A stretch of DNA of 64,000 bases from Streptomyces alboniger (GTDB taxonomy: Bacteria; Actinomycetota; Actinomycetes; Streptomycetales; Streptomycetaceae), in the NCBI RefSeq assembly GCF_008704395.1, contig NZ_CP023695.1, positions 5,270,001 to 5,334,000 on the forward strand, given 5' to 3'. The translations under genes were made by a program, and so were the position numbers. The notes beneath the pieces were generated by a model. That model did no database searches. It was given only the letters and a program-made list of their open reading frames with translations, and was not told the DNA's origin. Positions 18,726-28,568 of this stretch are shown piece after piece (positions within the stretch are counted from its first letter, which is position 1; each line of letters starts with the position of its first letter).

Positions 18726-19748
18726 TCAGAACTCGTCGTCGAAGGAGACCGATCCCTCGACCGCGACCTGGTAGGCCGAGGAGCGGCGCTCGAAGAAGTT
18801 GGTCAGCTCCTGCACGCCCTGGAGCTCCATGAAGGAGAACGGGTTCTCCGAGCCGTAGACCGGCGCGAAGCCCAGGCGCTGGAGGCGCTGGTCGGCGACG
18901 CACTCCAGGTACGCGCGCATCGAGTCGGTGTTCATGCCCGGCAGACCGTCACCGCACAGGTCGCGGGCGAACTGCAGCTCGGCCTCGACGGCCTCCTTCA
19001 GCATGTCCGTGACCTGCGTCTGGAGCGCGTCGTCGAACAGCTCGGGCTCCTCCTTGCGGACCGTGTCCACCACGTCGAAGGCGAAGCTCATGTGCATCGT
19101 CTCGTCGCGGAACACCCAGTTGGTGCCGGTCGCGAGGCCGTGCAGCAGACCGCGACTGCGGAACCAGTAGACGTACGCGAAGGCACCGTAGAAGAACAGG
19201 CCCTCGATGCACGCGGCGAAGCAGATGAGGTTGAGCAGGAAGCGGCGGCGGTCGGCCCGGGTCTCCAGCCTCTCCAGCTTCTCGACCGAGTCCATCCACT
19301 TGAAGCAGAACTGCGCCTTCTCGCGGATGGAGGGGATCTCCTCCACCGCGTCGAACGCGGCCGCCCGGTCCTCGGGGTCGGGCAGGTAGGTGTCGAGCAG
19401 CGTCAAGTAGAACTGGACGTGCACGGCCTCCTCGAAGAGCTGACGGCTCAGGTACAGCCGGGCCTCGGGGGAGTTGATGTGCTTGTAGAGCGTCAGCACG
19501 AGGTTGTTGGAGACGATCGAGTCGCCGGTCGCGAAGAACGCGACGAGGCGGCCGATCAGGTGCTGCTCCTCGGGCGTCATCTTCGCGAGGTCGGCCACGT
19601 CCGAGTGCAGGTCGACCTCCTCCACCGTCCAGGTGTTCTTGATCGCGTCCCGGTAGCGCTCGTAGAAGTCCGGGTAGCGCATGGGGCGCAGGGTCAGCTC
19701 GAAGCCCGGGTCGAGGAGGTTCTTCTCGCTGTTCGTGGTGGTGCTCAT
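18726..19748 (-). CDS. nrdB: Class Ia ribonucleotide reductase small subunit
   Basis: A 340-residue ferritin-like R2 protein that generates the radical for NrdA. Diiron ligand motifs are visible as FEEAVHVQFY and FRDETMHMSF, with the upstream acidic ligand in FFATGDSIVSNN. The C-terminus ends SFDDEF, the acidic tail that docks on NrdA. The ATG overlaps the nrdA stop by one base (TAATG). The nrdS gene that I recall after nrdB in S. coelicolor is not present; a terminator follows at once. Confidence 0.94.
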   Translation of the reverse strand: MSTTTNSEKNLLDPGFELTLRPMRYPDFYERYRDAIKNTWTVEEVDLHSDVADLAKMTPEEQHLIGRLVAFFATGDSIVSNNLVLTLYKHINSPEARLYLSRQLFEEAVHVQFYLTLLDTYLPDPEDRAAAFDAVEEIPSIREKAQFCFKWMDSVEKLERLETRADRRRFLLNLICFAACIEGLFFYGAFAYVYWFRSRGLLHGLATGTNWVFRDETMHMSFAFDVVDTVRKEEPELFDDALQTQVTDMLKEAVEAELQFARDLCGDGLPGMNTDSMRAYLECVADQRLQRLGFAPVYGSENPFSFMELQGVQELTNFFERRSSAYQVAVEGSVSFDDEF

Positions 19749-22144
19749 TACTGGCAGGCCTCGCAGGACTCGGGGTTTTCCAGGGAGCAGGCGACGGCTT
19801 CCTCGGCCGTGACCTGCGCGGGGACGGGGGCGGCGGTGGCGGCGTTGGAGCCTGCCGCGCGGGCGATGCGGGTGGCGGGGCGCGAGCGCAGGTAGTACGT
19901 GGTCTTCAGGCCCCGCTGCCAGGCGTACGCGTACATCGAGGAGAGCTTGCCGATGGTCGGCGTCTCCAGGAACAGGTTGAGCGACTGCGCCTGGTCGAGG
20001 AACGGGGTGCGCGCGGCGGCCATGTCGATCAGGCCGCGCTGCGGGATCTCCCACGCCGTGCGGTACAGCGCGCGGACCTCCTCCGGGATCCAGCCGAAGC
20101 CCTGCACCGAGCCGTTGGCCTCGCGCAGCGCCTCGCGGGTCTGCGTGTCCCAGACGCCGAGCCGCTTCAGCTCCTCCACGAGGTAGGCGTTGACCTGGAG
20201 GAACTCACCGCTGAGCGTCTCGCGCTTGAAGAGGTTGGAGACCTGCGGCTCGATGCACTCGTAGACACCCGCGATGGACGCGATGGTGGCGGTCGGCGCG
20301 ATGGCCAGCAGCAGGGAGTTGCGCATGCCGGTCCGGGCGATGCGTTCCCGCAGCGCCGCCCACCGCTCCGGCCAGGCCGGCTCGACGTCGTAGTGGTCGG
20401 GGTGCAGCACACCGCGCGCGGTCCGGGTCTTCTCCCAGGCGGGCAGCGGGCCCTCGCGCTCGGCGAGGTCGGCAGACGCCTCGTACGCGGCGAGCATGAT
20501 CCGCTCGGCGATGCGGGTGGAGAGGGCGCGCGCCTCGGGGGAGTCGAAGGGCAGCCGCAGCTGGAAGAAGACGTCCTGGAGGCCCATCGCGCCGAGGCCC
20601 ACCGGGCGCCACTTGGCATTGGAGCGCCCGGCCTGCTCGGTCGGGTAGAAGTTGATGTCGACGACACGGTCGAGGAAGGTGACGGCCGTCCGGACGGTCT
20701 CGTCGAGCCGGTCCCAGGCGAGGTCGCCGTCCTCCACGAACGCGCCGAGGTTCACCGAGCCGAGGTTGCAGACCGCCGTCTCGCCGTCGTCCGTCACCTC
20801 CAGGATCTCGGTGCAGAGGTTGGAGGAGTGCACGGTGTGGCCGGGCTCCGCCGTCTGGTTGGCGGTGCGGTTGGCGGCGTCCTTGAACGTCATCCAGCCG
20901 TTGCCGGTCTGTGCGAGGGTGCGCATCATGCGGCCGTACAGATCGCGGGCCGGGATCGTCTTCTTCGCGAGCCCGGCGGCCTCGGCCCCGCGGTAGGCGG
21001 CGTCGAACTCCTCGCCCCACAGGTCCACCAGCTCGGGCACGTCGGCCGGGGAGAACAGCGACCAGTCCTGGTCGCCGGCGACCCGGCGCATGAACTCGTC
21101 CGGGATCCAGTGCGCGAGGTTGAGGTTGTGCGTGCGGCGCGCCTCCTCACCGGTGTTGTCGCGCAGCTCCAGGAACTCCTCGATGTCGGAGTGCCAGGTC
21201 TCCAGGTAGACCGCGGCGGCGCCCTTGCGCCGGCCGCCCTGGTTCACGGCGGCGACCGAGGCGTCCAGGGTCTTGAGGAACGGCACGATGCCGTTCGAGT
21301 GCCCGTTCGTGCCGCGGATCAGCGAACCCCGGGAACGGATGCGGGAGTACGAGAGTCCGATGCCGCCCGCGTGCTTGGAGAGCCGCGCGACCTGGTGGTA
21401 GCGGTCGTAGATCGAGTCCAGCTCGTCCAGCGGGGAGTCGAGGAGGTAGCAGGAGGACATCTGAGGGTGGCGGGTGCCGGAGTTGAAGAGCGTAGGCGAG
21501 GACGGCAGGTAGTCCAGGCGGCTCATCAGGCCGTACAGCGCGGCGACCTCGTCCACGGCGGCGGCGCCGTCGTCCTTGGCCAGGCCGCTCGCGACGCGCA
21601 GCATGAAGTGCTGCGGGGTCTCGATGACCTGCCGGGTGATCGGGTGGCGCAGCAGATAGCGGCTGTGCAGGGTGCGCAGGCCGAAGTACTCGAAGCGGAA
21701 GTCGGCGCCGTCGGCGTGCGCGGCGTCCACCAGCGCGTCGAGCCGGGCCGCGTGCTCGGTCACGAAGGACGCCGTGCGGTCGGCGATCAGGCCCTCGCGG
21801 TGGCCGACCGCCACGGATTCGGTGAAGGAGCGCACGCCCTGCGTGGCCGCCTCCTCGCGGATGCCGATCGACAGGAGCCGGGCCGCCAGCTTCGAGTACG
21901 CCGGGTCGTCGGAGATGAGCCCCGCGGCCGCCTCGGTCGCCAGCTCCCGCAGCTCCGACGCGTCGGCCTTGGCCGAGCGGCCGCGCAGCGCGGCGGCGGC
22001 GACCCGGCCGGGGTCGGCGTCGGGAAGGTCGACGGTGAGTTCGGTCAGGGTGCGCAGCAGCGCGGCCCCTGGGCCGTCGGTTCCTTCGCCACCCTCGGCG
22101 GTCGGCTTGGTCGCTGACGCGGGTTCGGCAGGCGCGATGGTCAC
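19748..22144 (-). CDS. nrdA: Class Ia ribonucleotide reductase large subunit
   Basis: A 798-residue catalytic subunit that reduces ribonucleotides to deoxyribonucleotides. Motifs include SSCYLLD (active-site Cys), NLCTEI, PTATIASIAG and the C-terminal redox pair CEAC followed by Q. The start is the GTG at 22144 with GAGGGAG upstream; a GTG 9 bp before it is the alternative. Longer readings run into the riboswitch and are rejected. Streptomycetes have both class Ia and class II enzymes; the riboswitch shuts this one off when B12 can support the class II enzyme. Confidence 0.94.
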   Translation of the reverse strand: MTIAPAEPASATKPTAEGGEGTDGPGAALLRTLTELTVDLPDADPGRVAAAALRGRSAKADASELRELATEAAAGLISDDPAYSKLAARLLSIGIREEAATQGVRSFTESVAVGHREGLIADRTASFVTEHAARLDALVDAAHADGADFRFEYFGLRTLHSRYLLRHPITRQVIETPQHFMLRVASGLAKDDGAAAVDEVAALYGLMSRLDYLPSSPTLFNSGTRHPQMSSCYLLDSPLDELDSIYDRYHQVARLSKHAGGIGLSYSRIRSRGSLIRGTNGHSNGIVPFLKTLDASVAAVNQGGRRKGAAAVYLETWHSDIEEFLELRDNTGEEARRTHNLNLAHWIPDEFMRRVAGDQDWSLFSPADVPELVDLWGEEFDAAYRGAEAAGLAKKTIPARDLYGRMMRTLAQTGNGWMTFKDAANRTANQTAEPGHTVHSSNLCTEILEVTDDGETAVCNLGSVNLGAFVEDGDLAWDRLDETVRTAVTFLDRVVDINFYPTEQAGRSNAKWRPVGLGAMGLQDVFFQLRLPFDSPEARALSTRIAERIMLAAYEASADLAEREGPLPAWEKTRTARGVLHPDHYDVEPAWPERWAALRERIARTGMRNSLLLAIAPTATIASIAGVYECIEPQVSNLFKRETLSGEFLQVNAYLVEELKRLGVWDTQTREALREANGSVQGFGWIPEEVRALYRTAWEIPQRGLIDMAAARTPFLDQAQSLNLFLETPTIGKLSSMYAYAWQRGLKTTYYLRSRPATRIARAAGSNAATAAPVPAQVTAEEAVACSLENPESCEACQ

Positions 22145-22282
22145 GTGGGGCACTCCCTCGCTCGGCTCTGGGCCAGGGGAGGGGAGGGCACACGGGCGCA
22201 CCCGGACAGGGCGGCGTACCGCGTCCACCGGCCCACTCCACGAGGCCCGGACGGTCGGCACCCGGGCCGGACGGCACGGGCG

Positions 22283-22390
22283 CACTGTCGGCAGGTCCTC
22301 GGACTCCGCGTACGCCAAACGCGTACACATGCACCGTTGCGGGACAGTTCCGGACTTGCACCGGATTCCCCTGCGGCGACAGCGAGCACG
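22283..22390 (-). ncRNA. Cobalamin (B12) riboswitch in the nrdAB leader
   Basis: Read on the minus strand, the leader holds the conserved aptamer core GGGAATCCGGTGCAAGTCC, then GGAACTGTCCCGC and the 3' part GAGTCCGAGGACCTGCC-GACAG. These are the hallmarks of AdoCbl riboswitches. It starts just after the predicted transcription start and ends about 140 nt before nrdA. Regulation of nrdAB by a B12 riboswitch is established in S. coelicolor. Confidence 0.93.
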
Positions 22391-22436
22391 AGCATACATC
22401 TTGTGCCGGGCCTCTGAAGCGGGCCCACATCTTGTG
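22391..22436 (-). promoter_or_regulatory. nrdAB promoter with two NrdR boxes
   Basis: Two copies of CACAAGATGT on the minus strand (complement of ACATCTTGTG at 22396-22405 and 22427-22436) are spaced 31 bp apart, three helical turns. That is the arrangement of tandem NrdR boxes. The proximal box overlaps a -10 TATGCT (22391-22396, minus strand), with a weak CTTCAG -35 17 bp upstream. NrdR represses nrd genes when dATP/ATP is high. Confidence 0.8.
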
Positions 22437-22455
22437 TCGGCTCGCGGAGTGGTGG

Positions 22456-22956
22456 CTAGAGCTTCAGCGCGTACGTCAGCAGCGGCACCGTCTCGATGGG
22501 GCGCCAGTCGCGCTCCGGTGTGCGGACGAAGCCGAGGCGCTCGTACAGCCGGTGGGCGGCGTGCATCGAGGTCTGCGTGGACAGGACGAGCGCGGTACGG
22601 CCCGCTTCCTCGGCGCGCCGCACGCACTCCCGTACGAGCGTCTCTCCGGTGCCCCGGCCGCGCGCCGCGGGGGAGACGGCCAGCATGCGGATCTCCGCCT
22701 CGCCGTCGCGGGTGATGTCGGCCATCGGGCCGCCGGCCGGGACGTAGGTGACGCAGCCGAGTATCTCGCCGCCCGCCTCGGCCACCAGGACCTCGGCCGC
22801 CGCCGCGCGTCCCGCCACGTCGCGCAGCACCACGAGATAGGGGTCGTCCACCCCGAAGTCCAGGTGCCCGCCGTCGAGATAGGCCTGTGCGGTGAGGTCG
22901 CCGAGCGCCTCGTACTCCTCTGGGCGCGCGGATCTGATCGTGATCGTGAAGTCCAT
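22456..22956 (-). CDS. GNAT-family N-acetyltransferase
   Basis: A 166-residue acetyltransferase. The acetyl-CoA motif A is EIRMLAVSPAARGRGTGETLVRECVRRAEEAG (about 88-118), and the C-terminal AHRLYERLGFVRTPERD closes the fold. The substrate is not predictable. It lies between the nrdAB control region and a symporter operon on the same strand, with its own terminator-separated unit on the upstream side. Confidence 0.85.
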   Translation of the reverse strand: MDFTITIRSARPEEYEALGDLTAQAYLDGGHLDFGVDDPYLVVLRDVAGRAAAAEVLVAEAGGEILGCVTYVPAGGPMADITRDGEAEIRMLAVSPAARGRGTGETLVRECVRRAEEAGRTALVLSTQTSMHAAHRLYERLGFVRTPERDWRPIETVPLLTYALKL

Positions 22957-22979
22957 GGGGCGCAGTGTGCAACACGGGT

Positions 22980-23019
22980 ACGGCAGAGGACCGCCGATTT
23001 TCCGGCGGCCCTCTGCCGT
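22980..23019 (-). terminator. Terminator of the symporter operon
   Basis: ACGGCAGAGG-A-CCGCCG pairs with CGGCGG-C-CCTCTGCCGT, a long stem with one internal mismatch and an ATTTTC-type loop. It sits just after the symporter stop (minus strand) and before the GNAT gene. Confidence 0.8.
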
Positions 23020-23032
23020 GACGGCGAGTGGG

Positions 23033-24661
23033 TCAGTGCCCGGCGCCCGCCGTCGCCTTCGGCAGTTCCTGGACGACGCCCGGGTCGCCCGCGTCGGCGG
23101 TGTAGTCCCCGGGAGAGGTCTCGTCGATGCCTTCCGGGGCCTTCAGCGCCTTCAGGACGAAGGTGAGGACCACGGTCACGATCACGTTCAGAACGAACGC
23201 GGTGAGGCCGATGTAACCGATCTCGCCGATGCCCGGGATCGTGTCGGACGAGCCGCCGAAGTGCTTCTGCGTCGGCGAGGCGACGCCGTACGCGGCCAGC
23301 GTGCCGTAGACCATGCCGACCGCCCAGCCCGCGAGCAGCGCCCAGCGGTGGAACCAGCGCGTGAACAGGCCGCCGACCAGCGCGGGCATGGTCTGGAGGA
23401 TCCAGATGCCGCCCAGGAGCTGGAAGTTGATCGCGACGGTCTTGTCCATGGTGAGGACGAAGGCGAGCGCGCCGACCTTCACCATGAGCGAGACCAGCTT
23501 GGAGACCTTGGTCTCCTGCGCGGGCGTCGCGTCGGGCTTGATGAAGTCCTTGTAGATGTTGCGGGTGAAGAGGTTCGCGGCCGCGATCGACATGATGGCC
23601 GCCGGGACCAGCGCGCCGATGCCGATGGCCGCGAAGGCCACGCCCGTGAACCAGTCGGGGAACATGTTCTCGAACAGCTGCGGGATCGCCAGCTGGCCGT
23701 TGTCGACCTTGATCCCCGCCGCGATCGCCATGAAGCCGAGCAGCGCGAGCAGGCCGAGCATCAGCGAGTACAGCGGCAGGATCGTGGTGTTGCGGCGGAT
23801 CACGTCGCGGCTCTTGGAGGAGAGCGTCGCCGTGATCGAGTGCGGGTACATGAACAGTGCGAGGGCCGATCCGAGCGCGAGCGTCGCGTACGTCCACTGC
23901 CCGGCCTCGGCGGGCACGAGCGCGCCGCGCGGCTTGTCGGTGGCCGGGTTGGTCTGCGCGAAGGCGTCGCCCGCCTTGGCGAAGATGTCGTCGAAGCCGC
24001 CCAGCTTGATCGGGATGTAGATGATCGCGACGACGATGACGAGGTAGATCAGCCCGTCCTTCACGAACGCGATCAGCGCGGGCGCGCGCAGCCCCGACGA
24101 GTAGGTGTACGCGGCGAGCACCGCGAAGGCGATCAGGAGCGGCAGGTCCTTGATGAACCAGTTGGTGTCCGGGCCGCCGCCGACGCCCATGACGTCGAGG
24201 ACCGCCTGGATGCCGACCAGTTGGAGCGCGATGTAGGGCATCGTGGCGAGGATGCCGGTGACCGCGACGGCCAGCGAGAGCCCCTTCGAGCCGAAGCGCC
24301 CGCGCACGAAGTCGGAGGTCGTCACATAGCCGTGCTTGTGCGAGACTGACCACAGGCGCGGCAGGAAGGTGAAGATCAGCGGATAGACGAGGATCGTGTA
24401 CGGCACCGCGAAGAACCCGGCCGCGCCCGCCGCGTAGATCGCCGCGGGGACGGCCACGAAGGTGTACGCGGTGTAGAGGTCGCCGCCGAGCAGGAACCAC
24501 GTGACCCAGGTGCCGAACGACCGTCCGCCGAGGCCCCATTCGTCCAGGCTCTGGTCGTTCTCGGCCTTGCGCCAGCGGGCGGCGAGGAAGCCCATGACGG
24601 TGACCGCGATGAAGAAGAAGATGAAGACGGCGAGCGCGACGCCGTTGACTCCGCCGTTCAT
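23033..24661 (-). CDS. Sodium:solute symporter, monocarboxylate (MctC-like)
   Basis: A 542-residue SSS-family transporter with about 13 membrane helices. The Na+-site helix region GGRSFGTWVTWFLLGGDLYTAYTF and the later GIGALVPAAIMSIAAANLFTRNIYKDFI segment are typical of the acetate/pyruvate/propionate carriers (ActP, MctC). It overlaps the DUF3311 gene by 4 bp, the usual pairing for actinobacterial MctC. Substrate is inferred from family and partner. Confidence 0.87.
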   Translation of the reverse strand: MNGGVNGVALAVFIFFFIAVTVMGFLAARWRKAENDQSLDEWGLGGRSFGTWVTWFLLGGDLYTAYTFVAVPAAIYAAGAAGFFAVPYTILVYPLIFTFLPRLWSVSHKHGYVTTSDFVRGRFGSKGLSLAVAVTGILATMPYIALQLVGIQAVLDVMGVGGGPDTNWFIKDLPLLIAFAVLAAYTYSSGLRAPALIAFVKDGLIYLVIVVAIIYIPIKLGGFDDIFAKAGDAFAQTNPATDKPRGALVPAEAGQWTYATLALGSALALFMYPHSITATLSSKSRDVIRRNTTILPLYSLMLGLLALLGFMAIAAGIKVDNGQLAIPQLFENMFPDWFTGVAFAAIGIGALVPAAIMSIAAANLFTRNIYKDFIKPDATPAQETKVSKLVSLMVKVGALAFVLTMDKTVAINFQLLGGIWILQTMPALVGGLFTRWFHRWALLAGWAVGMVYGTLAAYGVASPTQKHFGGSSDTIPGIGEIGYIGLTAFVLNVIVTVVLTFVLKALKAPEGIDETSPGDYTADAGDPGVVQELPKATAGAGH

Positions 24662-24912
24662 GACCGCGCACCTTCCTTGCGGGCGCGCTGGTCACGCTGC
24701 CACAGCTTGTACGCGATCATCGTGAGCACGGTGGAGAGAAGCACCCAGACCATCTGGTACCAGTAGAAGAACGGTATGCCGAGGAAGGTCGGTTCGACCT
24801 TCGCGTACGAACCCACCCAGAGCATGGCCACGAAGGGTGCGACAAGGCAGGCCGCGATGACCACCCGGACCGGTGTGACCACCGGTCTGTCCACTTCAGG
24901 CGCATCTGACAT
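24658..24912 (-). CDS. DUF3311 small membrane protein
   Basis: An 84-residue protein with two membrane helices (about 16-36 and 46-66) and a basic C-terminal tail. DUF3311 proteins are encoded just before SSS monocarboxylate symporters and are thought to be accessory subunits. The 4-bp overlap with the symporter supports obligate co-expression. Confidence 0.88.
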   Translation of the reverse strand: MSDAPEVDRPVVTPVRVVIAACLVAPFVAMLWVGSYAKVEPTFLGIPFFYWYQMVWVLLSTVLTMIAYKLWQRDQRARKEGARS

Positions 24913-24991
24913 ATCGCGGCTCCGTTCCCTCGCTTATCCCATGCTTAACGTGCGGGAAATCTAGGCGAGAGTCTTGATCTATGGAACCCCT

Positions 24992-25006
24992 GTCCGGATA
25001 ACGGAC
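24992..25006. promoter_or_regulatory. Palindrome GTCCG-GATAA-CGGAC
   Basis: A 5+5 inverted repeat in the 121-bp gap upstream of the DUF3311-symporter operon. A near-identical copy (GTCCG-ATAA-CGGAC) lies at 28392-28405 in the dasR leader. It could be an operator or a small hairpin. Confidence 0.4.
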
Positions 25007-25033
25007 GAGTGCCGGATGTGCCGAAGCGCCTGT

Positions 25034-25231
25034 TCAACAGCAGCGGAATCCTTGCCGGGGGTCCGACTCCTGGCGGTCCGTCCGCATTCGCTCGAACTCC
25101 CTCCGGGAAGGGACGGACGCCCCTGGGTGCGCCTTCCGCGCGTGCGCGACATAGCGGTCGTACGCGGACTCGTCGGTCAACTCCCGCGCGTACCAGCGGA
25201 TCCACCGCAGCACCCGCAGTACCCACGTCAC
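25034..25231 (-). CDS. YbdD/YjiX family small protein
   Basis: A 65-residue protein of the YbdD/YjiX family (DUF466): VLRWIRWYARELTDESAYDRYVAHARKAHPGA, then SRREFERMRTDR. The GTG at 25231 overlaps the TGA of the CstA-type gene (GTGA). This small protein always accompanies CstA/BtsT carbon-starvation transporters and is required for their transport in E. coli. Confidence 0.9.
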   Translation of the reverse strand: MTWVLRVLRWIRWYARELTDESAYDRYVAHARKAHPGASVPSRREFERMRTDRQESDPRQGFRCC

Positions 25232-27342
25232 GAGGTGAGCTCCCGCTTCTCCTGCGCGGTCGGGAAGAGGCCGGCCGGTGCCGTCAACTTCGACTCCACG
25301 AAAGGCACTTCGCTCAGCCGGGAGGCCTCGGGGTCGCTGATGTGCCGGAAGCAGACCCGGGCCGCGTCGACGATCACGATGACGATGAGCAGGGCGAGCG
25401 CCGCCGAAAGGACCCCGTCCACCGTGGAGTTGGTTACCACGGTGTGCATGTCGTCCATGGACTTGGCGGGCGGCAGGACCTTGCCGTCGTCGATGGCGTC
25501 CTGGTAGATCGAGCGCTGGGTGAAGAAGCCGACCCGCGGGTCGCCGGAGAACACCTTCTGCCAGCTCGCCGTGAGTGTCACCGTGGCGTCCCAGGCGAGC
25601 GGAACCGCCGTGATCCAGGCCCACTTGAGGCGGCCGGACTTCACGAGCAGCGTCGTGCAGACGGTGAGGGCGACGGCGGCGAGGAGCTGGTTGGCGATGC
25701 CGAAGATCGGGAAGAGCTGGTTGATCCCGCCGAGCGGCTCGTGCACGCCCACCCACAGGAAGTAGCCCCACAGGCCGGTGACGGCCGCGCTGGTCAGCAC
25801 CAGGCCGGGCTTCCAGCTCACGTTCTTGAAGGGCTTGTAGACGTTACCCAGCATGTCCTGGAGCATGAAGCGGCCCACGCGGGTGCCCGCGTCGAGCGCG
25901 GTCAGGATGAACAGCGCCTCAAACATGATCGCGAAGTGGTACCAGAAGGCCCGCATCGAGCCGCCCGTGACCTTCGAGAAGATCTCGGAGACGCCGACCG
26001 CGAGCGTGGGCGCGCCGCCCGTGCGCGAGAGCAGCGAGGACTCCTCCACGTTCTTGGCGGCCTGCGCGAGGTCGGCGGGGGAGATGGAGTACCCGAAGCC
26101 CGCGACGGCCTTCGACGCCTCCTGTACGGTGTCGCCGACAACGCCCGCCGGCGCGTTCATCGCGAAGTACAGCCCGGGGTCGATGATCGAGGCGGCGATC
26201 AGGGCCATGATCGCGACGGCCGACTCCATCAGCATGGAGCCGTACCCGATCATCCGGACCTGCGTCTCCTTCTGGATCATCTTCGGCGTCGTGCCAGATG
26301 AGATCAGCGCGTGGAAGCCGGACAGGGCCCCGCACGCGATGGTGATGAAGACGAAGGGGAAGAGCGAGCCCGCGAAGACGGGCCCGTCGCCGCGCGAGGC
26401 GAAGTCGGTCACCGGGTCCATCCTCAGCGTCGGCAGGGAGACGACCACGCCGAGCGCGAGCAGCAGGATGGTGCCGATCTTCATGAAGGTGGAGAGGTAG
26501 TCGCGCGGCGCGAGCAGCATCCAGACCGGCAGGATCGACGCGACGAAGCCGTACGCGATCAGCCAGATCACCAGCGTCGAGGGTGCGAGCGTGAAGGTGT
26601 CCGCGAGCGAGGACTCGGCGACCCAGCGCCCGGCGACGAGCGCGATCAGCAGCAGCACGACGCCGATGAGGGAGACCTCGCTGACCCGCCCCGGGCGCAA
26701 AACCCGCAGGTAGAAGCCCATGAGCAGCGCGATCGGGATGGTCATCGCGATGGAGAAGGTGCCCCAGGGCGACTCGGCGAGCGCGTTGACGATGACCAGG
26801 GCGAGCACGCCGAGCAGGATGATCATGATGGCGAAGGCGGCGAGCAGCGCGGCGGCCCCGCCGAACGGCCCGATCTCGTCCCGTGCCATCTGCCCGAGCG
26901 ACTTGCCGTCCCGCCGCGTCGAGAAGAACAGGACGACCATGTCCTGGACGGCGCCCGCGAAGATCACGCCGACGACGATCCAGATGGTGCCGGGCAGGTA
27001 CCCCATCTGGGCGGCCAGTACGGGCCCCACCAGCGGGCCCGCGCCCGCGATCGCCGCGAAGTGGTGGCCGAGCAGGACGCGGCGGTCGGTCGGGTGGTAG
27101 TCGATGCCGTTGTCGAGCCGTTCGGCGGGCGTGGCCCGGCGCGCGTCGACCTTCAGCACCCGGTACGCGACGAACTTGGAGTAGAAGCGGTAGGCGATGG
27201 CGTACGAGCCGAGGGCCGCCGCCACCATCCAGGCGGCCGAGACCTCCTCGTCGCGGGCCAGCGCCAGCACGGTCCAGCCCGTGGCGCCGACCAGTGCGAC
27301 GACGGTCCAGACGGCGATGGATCGGGGATCTGCTCTGCGCAC
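25228..27342 (-). CDS. cstA: CstA/BtsT-family pyruvate/peptide transporter
   Basis: A 704-residue carbon-starvation transporter with about 17 membrane helices. Family hallmarks are LGHHFAAIAGAGPLVGPVLAAQMGYLPG, GALSGFHALISSGTTPKMI and FEALFILTALDAGTRVGRFMLQD. E. coli members import pyruvate (BtsT) or pyruvate and peptides (CstA). It is coupled to ybdD. With the adjacent MctC-like symporter, this forms a monocarboxylate-uptake cluster. A palindrome lies just upstream of the start. Confidence 0.93.
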   Translation of the reverse strand: MRRADPRSIAVWTVVALVGATGWTVLALARDEEVSAAWMVAAALGSYAIAYRFYSKFVAYRVLKVDARRATPAERLDNGIDYHPTDRRVLLGHHFAAIAGAGPLVGPVLAAQMGYLPGTIWIVVGVIFAGAVQDMVVLFFSTRRDGKSLGQMARDEIGPFGGAAALLAAFAIMIILLGVLALVIVNALAESPWGTFSIAMTIPIALLMGFYLRVLRPGRVSEVSLIGVVLLLIALVAGRWVAESSLADTFTLAPSTLVIWLIAYGFVASILPVWMLLAPRDYLSTFMKIGTILLLALGVVVSLPTLRMDPVTDFASRGDGPVFAGSLFPFVFITIACGALSGFHALISSGTTPKMIQKETQVRMIGYGSMLMESAVAIMALIAASIIDPGLYFAMNAPAGVVGDTVQEASKAVAGFGYSISPADLAQAAKNVEESSLLSRTGGAPTLAVGVSEIFSKVTGGSMRAFWYHFAIMFEALFILTALDAGTRVGRFMLQDMLGNVYKPFKNVSWKPGLVLTSAAVTGLWGYFLWVGVHEPLGGINQLFPIFGIANQLLAAVALTVCTTLLVKSGRLKWAWITAVPLAWDATVTLTASWQKVFSGDPRVGFFTQRSIYQDAIDDGKVLPPAKSMDDMHTVVTNSTVDGVLSAALALLIVIVIVDAARVCFRHISDPEASRLSEVPFVESKLTAPAGLFPTAQEKRELTS

Positions 27343-27366
27343 CGGGTCGTCCTCCCGTTCATCGTG

Positions 27367-27391
27367 CGATGACGTTCGTCATGCGATGACG
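27367..27391 (-). promoter_or_regulatory. Palindrome and repeats upstream of cstA
   Basis: ATGACG-TT-CGTCAT (27369-27382) is a perfect 14-bp palindrome, and GCGATGACG is repeated at 27367-27375 and 27383-27391. It lies 27 bp before the cstA start and may be an operator. The remaining gap to the dasR stop (to 27459) shows nothing else. Confidence 0.45.
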
Positions 27392-27459
27392 GGAGGAACG
27401 TAAGGCAGGGAAGTGATCCGCGCCAGACCCCGGTGCGGGACCGGCCGGTCGTACGCGGG

Positions 27460-28457
<998 letters not shown>

Positions 28458-28463
28458 CCCCGT

Positions 28464-28479
28464 ACTGGTCTACACCATT
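28464..28479 (+). promoter_or_regulatory. DasR site (dre) of dasA
   Basis: ACTGGTCTACACCATT matches the dre known from the dasA promoter of S. coelicolor and fits the consensus A(C/G)TGGTCTAGACCA(C/G)T at 12 or more positions. A half-site AGACCAGG follows. Confidence 0.93.
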
Positions 28480-28568
28480 AAAGACCAGGTTCCAGTCCCA
28501 CGGGCAGATCTCGGTCCATTCGGTCGCTGCGGGTGGGGGGTTGACTGGCATCCCTTGAGGAGGGTGAC

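Noticed and set aside
19748..22975. nrdA extended to 22975
   Set aside because: The extension crosses the cobalamin riboswitch and the NrdR boxes and is not family-like.
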